From positions 65,029 through 129,028 of the forward strand of contig NZ_JBHSBN010000020.1 in assembly GCF_042650605.1 (NCBI RefSeq): 64,000 nucleotides of DNA. Direction: 5' to 3'. Below, piece after piece: positions 7,533 through 15,823 of this stretch (position 1 is the first letter of the stretch; every line of letters begins with the position of its first letter). This DNA comes from Micromonospora_J zhanjiangensis. Its GTDB lineage: Bacteria > Actinomycetota > Actinomycetes > Mycobacteriales > Micromonosporaceae. The notes beneath the pieces were generated by a model. It saw only the letters and a program-made list of their open reading frames with translations, searched no databases and was not told the origin of the DNA. The position numbers were made by a program, and so were the translations under genes.

Positions 7533-8594
7533 CTAGCCGGTCCCGCCGCCGCTCGGCGCCGTCACCTCGTTGCCGGCGCCGAGCGGCGCCGCGTAGGCGT
7601 CCAGCGCGGCCAGCGCCTGGTCGCGTACCTGCTCGGCCAGCTCGGGTGGGGACACCACGGTGACCTCCGGGCCCATCCCCAGGATGAACCGGCGGGCCCA
7701 GGCCAGGTCGGTCACCCGCAGCGACACCAGCCACTCCTCGGCGGCGACCTGGCCCGGGTCCACGCCGCCGGGCGGTCGCAGGCCGGGCTCGACCCGCTCG
7801 CACGGGTAGTACTCGGTGATCCACCGGGCGCTCCGACCGATCCGCAGGGTCACCAGCGGCAGGTCCGGCGTGGGCCGGAAGATCCCGGCGCCGACGTCCA
7901 GCGAGCGCGCCTGCGGCGGCACCGCGGCCGGCTCGTCCAGCTCCGTCAGGGCGTCGATCCGGTCCGCCCGGAACAGGCGTACCGCCTCGGCCCGGCGGCA
8001 CCACGCCTCCACGTACGCCCGGCCCTCGACCATCAGCATCCGGATCGGGTCGATGGTGCGTTCGGTGCTCTCGTCCCGAGCTGCCGTGTAGTAGGTGATC
8101 CGCAACGCCCGGCGCCGCTGCACCGCGCCCCGTAGCGCCTCCAGCCGTTCCCGGTCGCCGGGCAACCGGACCTCGACCGGCGCGGCGACCAGGTCACCGG
8201 CCGCCGATTCGATCTTGGCGAGGGCCCGTTCGATGGCGTCCCGGTTGGCCATCCCGGGCGTCTCGGCGAGCATCCGCAGCGCCACCAGCAGCGCCATCGC
8301 CTCGTCCGGGGTCAGCCGCAACGGCCGGTCGATGCCCGCGTCGTAGGTGATGGTGACCCGGTCGCCGTCGAAGGCCATGTCGATCAGGTCACCCGGGCCG
8401 TAGCCGGGCAGGCCGCAGACCCACAGCAGTTCCAGGTCCTCGCGCAGCTGCCGCTCGGTCACGCCCAGGTCGTTGGCCGCCTCGGCGATCTCGATGCCGG
8501 GCCGGGCCAGCAGGTAGGGCACCAGGTTGAGCAGCCGGGCGAGGCGGTCCGCCGAGGCCCGGGCGCCGGTGGTCCGGGTCGCCGGCCGGGTCAT
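7533..8594 (-). CDS. pafC: PafC, WYL-domain transcriptional regulator
   Basis: A 353-residue protein with an N-terminal winged-helix region (residues about 15-65), then a WYL domain (about 150-230, with RITYYTA and EGRAYVEAWCRRA) and a WCX C-terminal extension. PafC pairs with PafB to activate DNA-damage response genes in mycobacteria; the name comes from linkage with pafA. ATG 8594 overlaps the pafB stop (ATGA, 8594-8591), so the two are translationally coupled. Together with pafB, tatA, tatC and helY this reproduces the mycobacterial gene order. Confidence 0.93.
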   Translation of the reverse strand: MTRPATRTTGARASADRLARLLNLVPYLLARPGIEIAEAANDLGVTERQLREDLELLWVCGLPGYGPGDLIDMAFDGDRVTITYDAGIDRPLRLTPDEAMALLVALRMLAETPGMANRDAIERALAKIESAAGDLVAAPVEVRLPGDRERLEALRGAVQRRRALRITYYTAARDESTERTIDPIRMLMVEGRAYVEAWCRRAEAVRLFRADRIDALTELDEPAAVPPQARSLDVGAGIFRPTPDLPLVTLRIGRSARWITEYYPCERVEPGLRPPGGVDPGQVAAEEWLVSLRVTDLAWARRFILGMGPEVTVVSPPELAEQVRDQALAALDAYAAPLGAGNEVTAPSGGGTG

Positions 8595-9757
8595 GCCGGT
8601 GCCCCGCTGCGGCGCCGCGCCGGCCCGGACCGGGCGGCCGGGCCGGCCCGCCCGCCCGCGTCCCCGTCCGGCCGGGTGTTGCCCGGTCCGGAAGCGGCCG
8701 GTCCGGTCTCGCCCGGCCCGGGGTCGTGCGGTCCGGAAGCGGCCGGTCCGGCCGCCCGGTCCGGCACCGGCCCGCCGGTGACCGGCTGGTCGTGTCGCAC
8801 CGCGACCTCCTTCAACCGCTGGATGACCGCCTCGCGCACCTCCGGCGGCCCGAGCACCCGGACGTCCGGACCGTAACCGACCAGCGTGCCGGCCAGCGAC
8901 TCCGGATCCGCGTACGGCAGGACCAGCTCGTCGCCGTCGGGTCCGGTACGGCTCTCCCGCGCCCAGCGACGCAGCCCCGCCGCCCGCCCCGGCCGGACCA
9001 GGACGGTGGCTCGACCGCTGCGCTCCACCGGCCCGGACCAGCGGGCCACGTGGCTGATCAGGTCCACCCCGGCGGGCGGCTCGTAGTCGCCCGGGCGGCC
9101 GACGGTCCGGACCGCGCCGACGATGCGGGACAACCGGAAGCACCGGGTGGCCTCCCGGTCCAGGTCGTGCCCGACCACGTACCACCGGCCGCGCCAGCAG
9201 ACCACGCCCCACGGCTGCAGCCGGCGGCTGGTGGACGCGTCGTCGTCGGGCACCCGGTAGTCGAAGGCGACCTGGCGGCGGTCCCGGGCCGCCGCGGCCA
9301 ACGGCGCGAACGCCGGGTCGACGGTCACCACCGGTTCCAACCCCAGGGTCGCCTGCGGGTCGACGTCGATGCCGGCCGCCCGCAGCTTGGCCAGGCCGGA
9401 CGACGCCGCGGCGGCCAGCCCGGCGTGCTGCCACAGCCGGGCCGCGATGCCCACCGCCGCCGCCTCGTCGGGCTCCAGCGGGATGTCCGGCAGCGCGTAC
9501 TCGCGGTGGGCGATGCGGTAGCCGGGTTCGGGGTCGAAGGCGCTGGCCGTGCCGGTCTCCAGCGGCACCCCGAGTTCGCGCAGCTCGGCCTTGTCCCGCT
9601 CGAACTTGCGCTGGAACGCCTCGTGGTCGCGCGGGTCGGCCGGATCATGCTCGTATCCGGGCACGGTCGCGGCGATCTGCGCCGCGGTGAGGAACCGCCG
9701 CGTCGACAGCAGGCAGATCACCAGGTTGACCAGGCGCTCGGTGCGGGTCCGCGACAC
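8591..9757 (-). CDS. pafB: PafB, WYL-domain transcriptional regulator
   Basis: A 388-residue WYL regulator. The start RTERLVNLVICLLSTRRFLTA is the conserved winged-helix opening of PafB, and the WYL region reads QVAFDYRVPDD and GVVCWRGRWYVVGHD. It acts with PafC. GTG 9757 is chosen because TAGCGT (9770-9765) lies 7 nt upstream and the conserved domain begins at the next codon. The last 60 residues are a Gly/Pro/Ala/Asp tail absent from most PafB proteins. It contains a duplicated GPAASGP segment encoded by direct DNA repeats around 8690-8712 and 8730-8752. The tail is probably disordered. Confidence 0.93.
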   Translation of the reverse strand: MSRTRTERLVNLVICLLSTRRFLTAAQIAATVPGYEHDPADPRDHEAFQRKFERDKAELRELGVPLETGTASAFDPEPGYRIAHREYALPDIPLEPDEAAAVGIAARLWQHAGLAAAASSGLAKLRAAGIDVDPQATLGLEPVVTVDPAFAPLAAAARDRRQVAFDYRVPDDDASTSRRLQPWGVVCWRGRWYVVGHDLDREATRCFRLSRIVGAVRTVGRPGDYEPPAGVDLISHVARWSGPVERSGRATVLVRPGRAAGLRRWARESRTGPDGDELVLPYADPESLAGTLVGYGPDVRVLGPPEVREAVIQRLKEVAVRHDQPVTGGPVPDRAAGPAASGPHDPGPGETGPAASGPGNTRPDGDAGGRAGPAARSGPARRRSGAPA

Positions 9758-9764
9758 CTGCTGA

Positions 9765-9770
9765 ACGCTA
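9765..9770 (-). promoter_or_regulatory. -10 box (TAGCGT) for leaderless pafB-pafC operon
   Basis: TAGCGT is followed by 7 nt and GTG 9757 on the minus strand. The divergent transporter gene has its own TAGGGT about 100 bases away. Confidence 0.55.
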
Positions 9771-9871
9771 GCAGTGTCACCCGGTGGTCCGTGCACCCCA
9801 CGCGGCCTCCCGCCGCCGCACGCCCGGTCGGGCGTCCGGTTCGTCGCCGAGCGGGCCGTCTGCCCTAACCA

Positions 9872-9877
9872 TAGGGT
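9872..9877 (+). promoter_or_regulatory. -10 box (TAGGGT) for leaderless CDF transporter gene
   Basis: TAGGGT (9872-9877), 7 nt, then GTG 9885. It selects GTG 9885 over upstream in-frame codons. Confidence 0.55.
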
Positions 9878-9884
9878 GATCGAC

Positions 9885-10853
9885 GTGGAGCGTGCGGCGG
9901 GCAGTTCGGAGAGCGTCGGGACGGTCGTCGTGGCCGGTCTGGCGAACCTCGCCATCGCCGTCGCCAAGGCGGTCGCCGGTCTGCTGTCCGGCTCGGCGGC
10001 GATGCTCTCCGAGGCGGCCCACTCGTTCGCCGACACCACCACCGAGGTGCTGCTGTTCACCGCGCTGCGCCGGGGCACCCGGCCGGCCGACCCACGGCAC
10101 CCGTTCGGGCACGGCAAGGAGAGCTACGTCTGGGCGTTCATCGCGGCCCTGTTCACCTTCGTCGCCGGGGCCGGCTTCTCGGTCACGCAGGGCGTTCAGA
10201 GCATCCTCGCGAGCCGGCACAACGGCAGCTACCTGGTCTCGTACCTGGTGCTGGCGGTCTCGTTCGTGCTGGAGTCGATCTCGCTGACCCGGGCGGTCCG
10301 GCAGGTCCGCGCGGCCTCCCGACACTGGCGGCTGACGCCCCTGCGGTTCCTGCGGCACACCGCCGACACGACCGTGAAGGCGGTCACCCTGGAGGACAGC
10401 GCGGCGTTGGTCGGCCTGGTGCTGGCCGCCCTCGGGGTGGGGCTGACCGAGCTGACCGGCAACCCGGTGTGGGACGGCGTGGCCTCGATCGCGATCGGCG
10501 TGTTGCTGCTGGTGGTGGCCGCGATCCTGGCGCGCAGCAACGTCTCCCTGCTGGTCGGGCGCGCGGTGCCGCCCCGGATCCGCGCCGGGATCGAGGAGGA
10601 ACTGGCCGGGCTGCCGACCGTGGAACGGGTCGACACCCTGCTGACCATGCAGCTCGGCCCGGACGACGTGCTCGTCGCCGCGAAGCTCGACTTCGCCGAC
10701 GACGCGACCGGCGCGCAGATCGAGGCGACGGCGGACCTCGCCGAGCAGCGCCTCACCGACCGCTACCCGACCATCCGGTACGTCTTCCTCGACCCGACCC
10801 GCGGGTTGGGTCGTACCGGACCGACCGGCGGCGGCCGGCACGGGGAACTGTGA
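9885..10853 (+). CDS. Cation diffusion facilitator (CDF) family transporter
   Basis: A 322-residue membrane protein of the CDF/ZT-dimer family. Six hydrophobic segments are visible. The metal-site pattern SEAAHSFADTTTE in TM2 and HPFGHGKESY after it are typical of the Fe/Zn/Cd proton-coupled exporters. The cytoplasmic C-terminal domain carries a ferredoxin-like fold region with the HT-type dimer sequence around VERVDTLLTMQLG. The metal cannot be decided; the TM2 residues read H-x3-D, common in Zn/Cd exporters. The gene starts leaderless at GTG 9885, divergent from pafB. Confidence 0.88.
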   Translation: MERAAGSSESVGTVVVAGLANLAIAVAKAVAGLLSGSAAMLSEAAHSFADTTTEVLLFTALRRGTRPADPRHPFGHGKESYVWAFIAALFTFVAGAGFSVTQGVQSILASRHNGSYLVSYLVLAVSFVLESISLTRAVRQVRAASRHWRLTPLRFLRHTADTTVKAVTLEDSAALVGLVLAALGVGLTELTGNPVWDGVASIAIGVLLLVVAAILARSNVSLLVGRAVPPRIRAGIEEELAGLPTVERVDTLLTMQLGPDDVLVAAKLDFADDATGAQIEATADLAEQRLTDRYPTIRYVFLDPTRGLGRTGPTGGGRHGEL

Positions 10854-10888
10854 ACCGACCCGGGCCGGCCGGCCGCGTCGCGTCCGAC

Positions 10889-10894
10889 TAGCGT
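10889..10894 (+). promoter_or_regulatory. -10 box (TAGCGT) for leaderless DUF3866 gene
   Basis: TAGCGT (10889-10894), 7 nt, then ATG 10902. Same arrangement as at pafB. Confidence 0.55.
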
Positions 10895-10901
10895 TCCGGG
10901 C

Positions 10902-11993
10902 ATGGTGCGTTGGCGAACCGGTACGGTGACCGCGCTGCGGCGGCAGTGGCACGGCGCGATGGAACTGACCGTCACCGTCGCCGACGGCACGCCGGTACGG
11001 GCCCTCGCCTACCCCGACCTGGTCGGCCGGCCGGAGCCCGGCGACCGGGTGCTGCTCAACGTCGGCGCGCTGATGATGGGCCTGGGCACCGGCGGGTACG
11101 CGCTGGTCGTCGCGCTGCCGGACCGGCTGCCCGCCGACCCGCCGGAGGCGGTCGACAGCCGGGACGCCGGGCACCTGGTCAAGGCCCGCTACACGCCGCT
11201 GCAGCCGATCCTGATGGGCGCCGACGAGGAGGCGTCCCCGCACCGCACGGTGCTGGCCGAGGTCGACGACATCGGCGGGATGCCGGTGGTGACGGCCGAC
11301 CTGCACTCGGCCCTGCCGGCGATCCTCGCCGGGATCCGGGCCGACACCCCGGACGCCCGGATCGGGTACGTGATGACCGACGGCGGGGCACTGCCGGCGT
11401 GGTTCTCCCGGACCCTGGACGGGCTGCGCGACCAGTTGGCCGGGACGGTGACCGTCGGGCAGGCGTTCGGCGGCGACCTGGAGGCCACCAACGTCCACAC
11501 CGGGCTGCTCGCCGCCCGGCACGTGCTGCGGGCCGACGTCACGATCGTCACCCAGGGGCCGGGCAACCTCGGCACCGGCACCCGGTGGGGCTTCTCCGGG
11601 GTCTCGGTCGGCGAGGCGGTCAACGCCGTCGCCGCGCTGGCCGGGCGGCCGGTCGGCTCGCTGCGGGTCTCCGCCGCCGACCCGCGACCCCGGCACCGCG
11701 GCCTGTCCCACCACAGCCTCACCGCGTACGGGCGGGTCGCCCTGGCCCCGGCCGACCTGGTCCTGCCCACCGGCCTGCCGGCCGACCTCGCCGCGGCCGT
11801 CGAGCAGGCGTTGGCCCCGCTCGCCGGCCGGCACCGGATCGTCCGGGTCGAGCCGGACGGTCTGGACGCGGCGCTGCGGGCGACCCCGGTCGCGCTGTCG
11901 ACGATGGGCCGGGGGCTGGCCGCCGACCACGCCTACTTCCTGACCGCGGCGGCCGCCGGCCGGCACGCCGCCCGGCTGGCCGGCCGCGGCTGA
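10902..11993 (+). CDS. DUF3866-family protein
   Basis: A 363-residue soluble protein. The first 70 residues look like a small beta domain (LTVTVADGTPVRALAYPDL and GDRVLLNVGALMMGLGTGGYAL). The middle carries KARYTPLQPILMGADEE and the conserved VTQGPGNLGTGTRWGFSGV. These match what I know as DUF3866, a conserved actinobacterial and firmicute family of unknown biochemical role. ATG 10902 is supported by the -10 box 7 nt upstream. It follows the CDF gene with its own promoter. No catalytic function can be assigned. Confidence 0.8.
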   Translation: MVRWRTGTVTALRRQWHGAMELTVTVADGTPVRALAYPDLVGRPEPGDRVLLNVGALMMGLGTGGYALVVALPDRLPADPPEAVDSRDAGHLVKARYTPLQPILMGADEEASPHRTVLAEVDDIGGMPVVTADLHSALPAILAGIRADTPDARIGYVMTDGGALPAWFSRTLDGLRDQLAGTVTVGQAFGGDLEATNVHTGLLAARHVLRADVTIVTQGPGNLGTGTRWGFSGVSVGEAVNAVAALAGRPVGSLRVSAADPRPRHRGLSHHSLTAYGRVALAPADLVLPTGLPADLAAAVEQALAPLAGRHRIVRVEPDGLDAALRATPVALSTMGRGLAADHAYFLTAAAAGRHAARLAGRG

Positions 11994-12098
11994 CGGATAG
12001 CGGTCCCGCTCAGAACGTCCGCTTCGCCGGGTCGTGCCGTGCGGTCTGCTGGCCCAGATCCGCCAGTGCCCCCGTGGTCGCCGGCCTTCCCGGGCCGG

Positions 12099-12311
12099 TC
12101 AGCTGAGCACGATCAGGGCGACCCAGGCGCCGACGATCACGACCAGGGCGACCGCCAGGACCCAGGTGGGCACGGTGTACTCGCCGCGTCGGTTCCGGGC
12201 GATCTCCTCGGCGATCTTGTTACGCCGCCGCTCCAGCCAGGTGCGGCGAACCTGCTCGGACTCGTCGTCGGACTCCGGCTGGCCGGCCGGCGGGGATACG
12301 GAAGGTGCCAT
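12099..12311 (-). CDS. Small single-pass membrane protein, unknown function
   Basis: A 70-residue protein: an acidic, Ser/Pro-rich N-terminus, a basic stretch (RRTWLERRRNKIAEEIARNRR, residues about 22-42), then one C-terminal membrane helix (about 48-69) ending in LIVLS. This is a tail-anchored topology. Codon bias matches neighbours. Upstream, TAGGCT (12326-12321) lies 9 nt before the ATG. It sits downstream of pafA on the same strand and converges with the DUF3866 gene. Family not recognised. Confidence 0.7.
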   Translation of the reverse strand: MAPSVSPPAGQPESDDESEQVRRTWLERRRNKIAEEIARNRRGEYTVPTWVLAVALVVIVGAWVALIVLS

Positions 12312-12394
12312 AAGGCTGGCAGCCTACCCAACCCGCCGGCCGGTACGCAGCGTACGACCGCTCCCTGGGCCGGAACCGCGCCCCGCCGACCGGG

Positions 12395-13753
12395 TCACAT
12401 GCTCGCGATGAGTCGTTCCACCCGCTCGTCGTACGCCCGGAACGGGTCCTTGCACAGCACCGTGCGCTGAGCCTGGTCGTTCAGCTTGAGGTGCACCCAG
12501 TCAACGGTGAAGTCCCGCCGCTTCTCCTGGGCGTGCCGGATGAACTCGCCGCGCAGCCGGGCCCGGGTGGTCTGCGGCGGGGTCTCCTTCGCCTCGAAGA
12601 TTTCCGGGTCGGTGGCCACCCGGTCGACCCTGCCGCGCCGCTCCAGCAGGCCGTACAGGCCCCGCCCGCGTCGCACGTCGTGGTACGCCAGGTCCATCTG
12701 GGCGACCCGGGGGTGCGACAGCGGAAGGTTGTGCTTGTCCTGGTAACGCTCGATCAGCCGGAGCTTGGTCACCCAGTCGATCTCCCGGCTGACCGGCTCC
12801 AGGTCGCCGCTCTCCACCGCGTTCAACACCCGACCCCAGAGCTCGACCACCCGCTTGGCGGTCTGGTCCCCGCCCCGGCGCTCGACGAACTCGGTGGCCC
12901 TGGCGAGGTACTCCTGCTGGATTTCCAGCGCGCTGACCTCCTTGTTGGAGGCCAGCCGCACCTTGCGGCGACCGGTGATGTCGTGCGAGACCTCGCGGAT
13001 GGCCCGGATCGGGTTCTCCAGCGACAGGTCCCGCATCACCACCCCGGCCTCGATCATGCGCAGCACGATGTCGGCGCTGCCGACCTTGAGCAGGGTGGTG
13101 ACCTCGTTCATGTTGGAGTCGCCGACGATGACGTGCAGCCGCCGGTAGCGCTCGGCGTCGGCGTGCGGCTCGTCCCGGGTGTTGATGATGGGACGGCTGC
13201 GGGTGGTGGCCGAGGAGACGCCCTCCCAGATGTGCTCGGCCCGCTGGGACAGGCAGTAGACGGCCCCGCGGGGGGTCTGCAGCACCTTGCCCGCCCCGCA
13301 GATGAGCTGCCGGGTGACCAGGAACGGGATCAGGACGTCGGCCAGCCGGCCGAACTCCCCGTGCCGGGAGACGAGGTAGTTCTCGTGGCAGCCGTACGAG
13401 TTGCCGGCGGAGTCGGTGTTGTTCTTGAACAGGTAGATCTCGCCCGCGATGCCCTCGTCGTGCAGCCGTTTCTCGGCGTCGACGAGCAGCCCCTCCAGGA
13501 TCCGCTCGCCGGCCCGGTCGTGCGCGACCAGGTCGACCACCGAGTCGCACTCCGGGGTCGCGTACTCCGGGTGCGAACCCACGTCCAGATAGAGCCGGGC
13601 CCCGTTACGCAGGAAGACGTTGCTGGACCGACCCCAGGAAACCACCCGCCGGAAGAGGTACCGGGCGACCTCGTCCGGCGACAACCGCCGCTGTCCTCGA
13701 TAGGTACACGTGACGCCGTACTCGGTCTCGAGACCGAAGATTCGCCGCTCCAT
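12395..13753 (-). CDS. pafA: Pup-protein ligase PafA
   Basis: A 452-residue member of the carboxylate-amine ligase fold shared with Dop. The N-terminus RRIFGLETEYG carries the conserved Glu residues for Mg-ATP. HPEYATPEC, NNTDSAGNSYGCHENYL and IINTRDEPHADAE are the family signatures. PafA activates the C-terminal Glu of deamidated Pup and joins it to substrate lysines. It lacks the Dop loop after the first strand, which separates it from the second homologue in this window (Dop). ATG 13753 has TAATGT 6 nt upstream, so it is probably leaderless. Rhamnose genes separate it from prcA, unlike the compact arrangement in some relatives. Confidence 0.97.
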   Translation of the reverse strand: MERRIFGLETEYGVTCTYRGQRRLSPDEVARYLFRRVVSWGRSSNVFLRNGARLYLDVGSHPEYATPECDSVVDLVAHDRAGERILEGLLVDAEKRLHDEGIAGEIYLFKNNTDSAGNSYGCHENYLVSRHGEFGRLADVLIPFLVTRQLICGAGKVLQTPRGAVYCLSQRAEHIWEGVSSATTRSRPIINTRDEPHADAERYRRLHVIVGDSNMNEVTTLLKVGSADIVLRMIEAGVVMRDLSLENPIRAIREVSHDITGRRKVRLASNKEVSALEIQQEYLARATEFVERRGGDQTAKRVVELWGRVLNAVESGDLEPVSREIDWVTKLRLIERYQDKHNLPLSHPRVAQMDLAYHDVRRGRGLYGLLERRGRVDRVATDPEIFEAKETPPQTTRARLRGEFIRHAQEKRRDFTVDWVHLKLNDQAQRTVLCKDPFRAYDERVERLIASM

Positions 13754-13759
13754 GAACAG

Positions 13760-13765
13760 ACATTA
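13760..13765 (-). promoter_or_regulatory. -10 box (TAATGT) for pafA
   Basis: TAATGT then 6 nt then ATG 13753 on the minus strand. It gives pafA its own promoter in the 104-base gap after rfbA. Confidence 0.5.
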
Positions 13766-13857
13766 GCCGCCCGGGCACCCGATTGGTCACCGTCCCGACC
13801 GGACAGCATGCCCGTCAGTGACGAAAACGGGACGTACGGCCGACCGGCGGCGGGTGA

Positions 13858-14718
13858 TCAGCGGAGCAGGTCGAGCAGATATTCGCCGTAGCCGCTCTTG
13901 GTCAGCGGGACGGCGAGGTCGCGCAACTGGTCGTCGTCGATGAGGCCGGCCCGCCACGCCTCCTCCTCCAGGCAGCCGATCTTCATCCCCTGCCGTTCCT
14001 CGATCACCCGGACGAACTCGGCCGCCTGCATCATCGACGCGAAGGTGCCGGTGTCCAGCCAGGCGGTGCCCCGGTCCAGCACGGTCACCGTGAGCTGGCC
14101 GACCTCCCGGTACGCCTCGTTCACCGCGGTGATCTCCAGTTCGCCCCGGTCGCTGGGCTTCAACCCGCGGGCGATGTCGACCACCCGGTTGTCGTAGAAG
14201 TAGAGGCCCGGCACGGCGTACCGGGACTTGGGCACGAGCGGCTTCTCCTCGATCGACAAGACCCGGCCGGCGCTGTCGAAGTCGACCACGCCGTACGCCT
14301 CCGGGTTGGCCACCGGGTAGGCGAAGACCCGGCCGCCGACCAGCCCGTTGTGGTCGGCGAGCTGCCGGCCGAGGCCCACGCCGTGGAAGATGTTGTCGCC
14401 GAGGATCAGCGCGACCGAGTCGCCACCGATGAAATCGGCACCGAGGACGAACGCCTGCGCGATACCCTCCGGCCGGGGCTGGACGACGTACTCCAGGCGC
14501 AGCCCGAACTGGCTGCCGTCGCCGAGCAGCCGGCGGAACTGGTCCTGGTCCTCCGGGGTGGTGATGACCAGGATCTCCCGAATGCCGGACATCACCAGGG
14601 TGGACAGCGGATAGTAGATCATCGGCTTGTCGAAGACCGGCATCAGCTGCTTCGACACCGCCCTGGTGATCGGCCACAGCCGTGAACCGGTGCCGCCGGC
14701 AAGTAGGATTCCGCGCAT
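13858..14718 (-). CDS. rfbA: Glucose-1-phosphate thymidylyltransferase (RfbA/RmlA)
   Basis: A 286-residue nucleotidyltransferase that makes dTDP-glucose from dTTP and glucose-1-phosphate, the first step of dTDP-rhamnose synthesis. The N-terminus ILLAGGTGSRLWPITRAVSKQ is the nucleotide-binding loop with the catalytic Arg, and EKP and WLDTGT are the sugar-binding motifs. Length matches the family. ATG 14718 has TAGGCT 6 nt upstream. Divergent from rfbB, whose promoter shares the 97-base gap. The epimerase rfbC is not in this window. Confidence 0.97.
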   Translation of the reverse strand: MRGILLAGGTGSRLWPITRAVSKQLMPVFDKPMIYYPLSTLVMSGIREILVITTPEDQDQFRRLLGDGSQFGLRLEYVVQPRPEGIAQAFVLGADFIGGDSVALILGDNIFHGVGLGRQLADHNGLVGGRVFAYPVANPEAYGVVDFDSAGRVLSIEEKPLVPKSRYAVPGLYFYDNRVVDIARGLKPSDRGELEITAVNEAYREVGQLTVTVLDRGTAWLDTGTFASMMQAAEFVRVIEERQGMKIGCLEEEAWRAGLIDDDQLRDLAVPLTKSGYGEYLLDLLR

Positions 14719-14724
14719 TCCGCG

Positions 14725-14730
14725 AGCCTA
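14725..14730 (-). promoter_or_regulatory. -10 box (TAGGCT) for rfbA
   Basis: TAGGCT, 6 nt, ATG 14718 on the minus strand. On the plus strand TAGACT (14801-14806) lies 9 nt before the rfbB GTG, so the gap holds divergent promoters. Confidence 0.5.
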
Positions 14731-14815
14731 CCGAGCAGACAGAACAGCTCGACCACGACTCGCTGGCAGCGGCGACGGCGATACCGCCAGCGCGGTCGCG
14801 TAGACTTCCGGTCCC

Positions 14816-15823
14816 GTGAGGATCCTCGTCACCGGCGGAGCCGGATTCATCGGGTCTGAGTACGTCCGCATGCTGCTGACCGGTAGCGCACCGGGGCTGT
14901 CCCTCGGTGCGGTCACCGTGCTGGACAAGCTCACCTACTCCGGCAACCTCGCCAACCTGGACCCGGTGCGGGACGACCCACGGCTGCGCTTCGTGCAGGG
15001 GGACATCTGCGACCCCGGGACCGTCGACGAGGTGGTCGCCGGACACGACGTGATCGTGCACTTCGCGGCCGAGTCGCACGTCGATCGGTCGATCTCCGGC
15101 GCGGCGCCGTTCGTCACCACCAACGTACTCGGCACCCAGACGCTGCTCGACGCGGCGCTGCGGCACGGCACCGGCCGGTTCGTGCACGTGTCCACCGACG
15201 AGGTCTACGGTTCGATCGCCGAGGGCTCGTGGACCGAGACCTGGCCACTGTCGCCCAACTCGCCGTACTCGGCGTCCAAGGCCGGCTCCGACCTGCTCGC
15301 CCTGGCCTACCACCGGACCCACGGCATGGACGTGGTCCTCACCCGCTGCTCCAACAACTACGGGCCGTACCAGTTCCCGGAGAAGGTCATCCCGCTGTTC
15401 GTCACCAACCTGCTGGACGGCGGCACCGTCCCGCTCTACGGCGACGGCGGCAACATCCGCGACTGGCTGCATGTGCACGACCACTGCGTGGGCATCGCCC
15501 TGGTGCAGCAGAAGGGCCGTGCCGGGGAGGTCTACCACATCGGCGGCGGCACCGAGCTGACCAACAAGGAACTGACCGAGCGGCTGCTCGAGGCCTGTGG
15601 CGCGGGCTGGGACCGGGTCGTCCCGGTCACCGACCGCAAGGGCCACGACCGCCGCTACTCGCTGGACATCACCAAGATCAGCGAGGAGTTGGGGTACGCG
15701 CCGAGCATCCCGCTGGACCGTGGGCTGGCCGAGACGGTGACCTGGTACCGGGACAACCGCGCATGGTGGGAACCGCTGAAGACCACCACCCCCACGAGCC
15801 CACGCCCGGTCAGTCCCGCATGA
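14816..15823 (+). CDS. rfbB: dTDP-glucose 4,6-dehydratase (RfbB/RmlB)
   Basis: A 335-residue extended short-chain dehydrogenase. ILVTGGAGFIGS (residues 3-14) binds NAD. HFAAESHVDRS, STDEVYG and YSASKAGSD give the catalytic Ser/Thr-Asp-Glu and Tyr-x3-Lys. It converts dTDP-glucose to dTDP-4-keto-6-deoxyglucose. GTG 14816 is the only start that keeps the full Rossmann loop. The 3' end overlaps an ATG (ATGA at 15820-15823) that may start rfbD, so rfbB and rfbD are translationally coupled. Confidence 0.97.
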   Translation: MRILVTGGAGFIGSEYVRMLLTGSAPGLSLGAVTVLDKLTYSGNLANLDPVRDDPRLRFVQGDICDPGTVDEVVAGHDVIVHFAAESHVDRSISGAAPFVTTNVLGTQTLLDAALRHGTGRFVHVSTDEVYGSIAEGSWTETWPLSPNSPYSASKAGSDLLALAYHRTHGMDVVLTRCSNNYGPYQFPEKVIPLFVTNLLDGGTVPLYGDGGNIRDWLHVHDHCVGIALVQQKGRAGEVYHIGGGTELTNKELTERLLEACGAGWDRVVPVTDRKGHDRRYSLDITKISEELGYAPSIPLDRGLAETVTWYRDNRAWWEPLKTTTPTSPRPVSPA

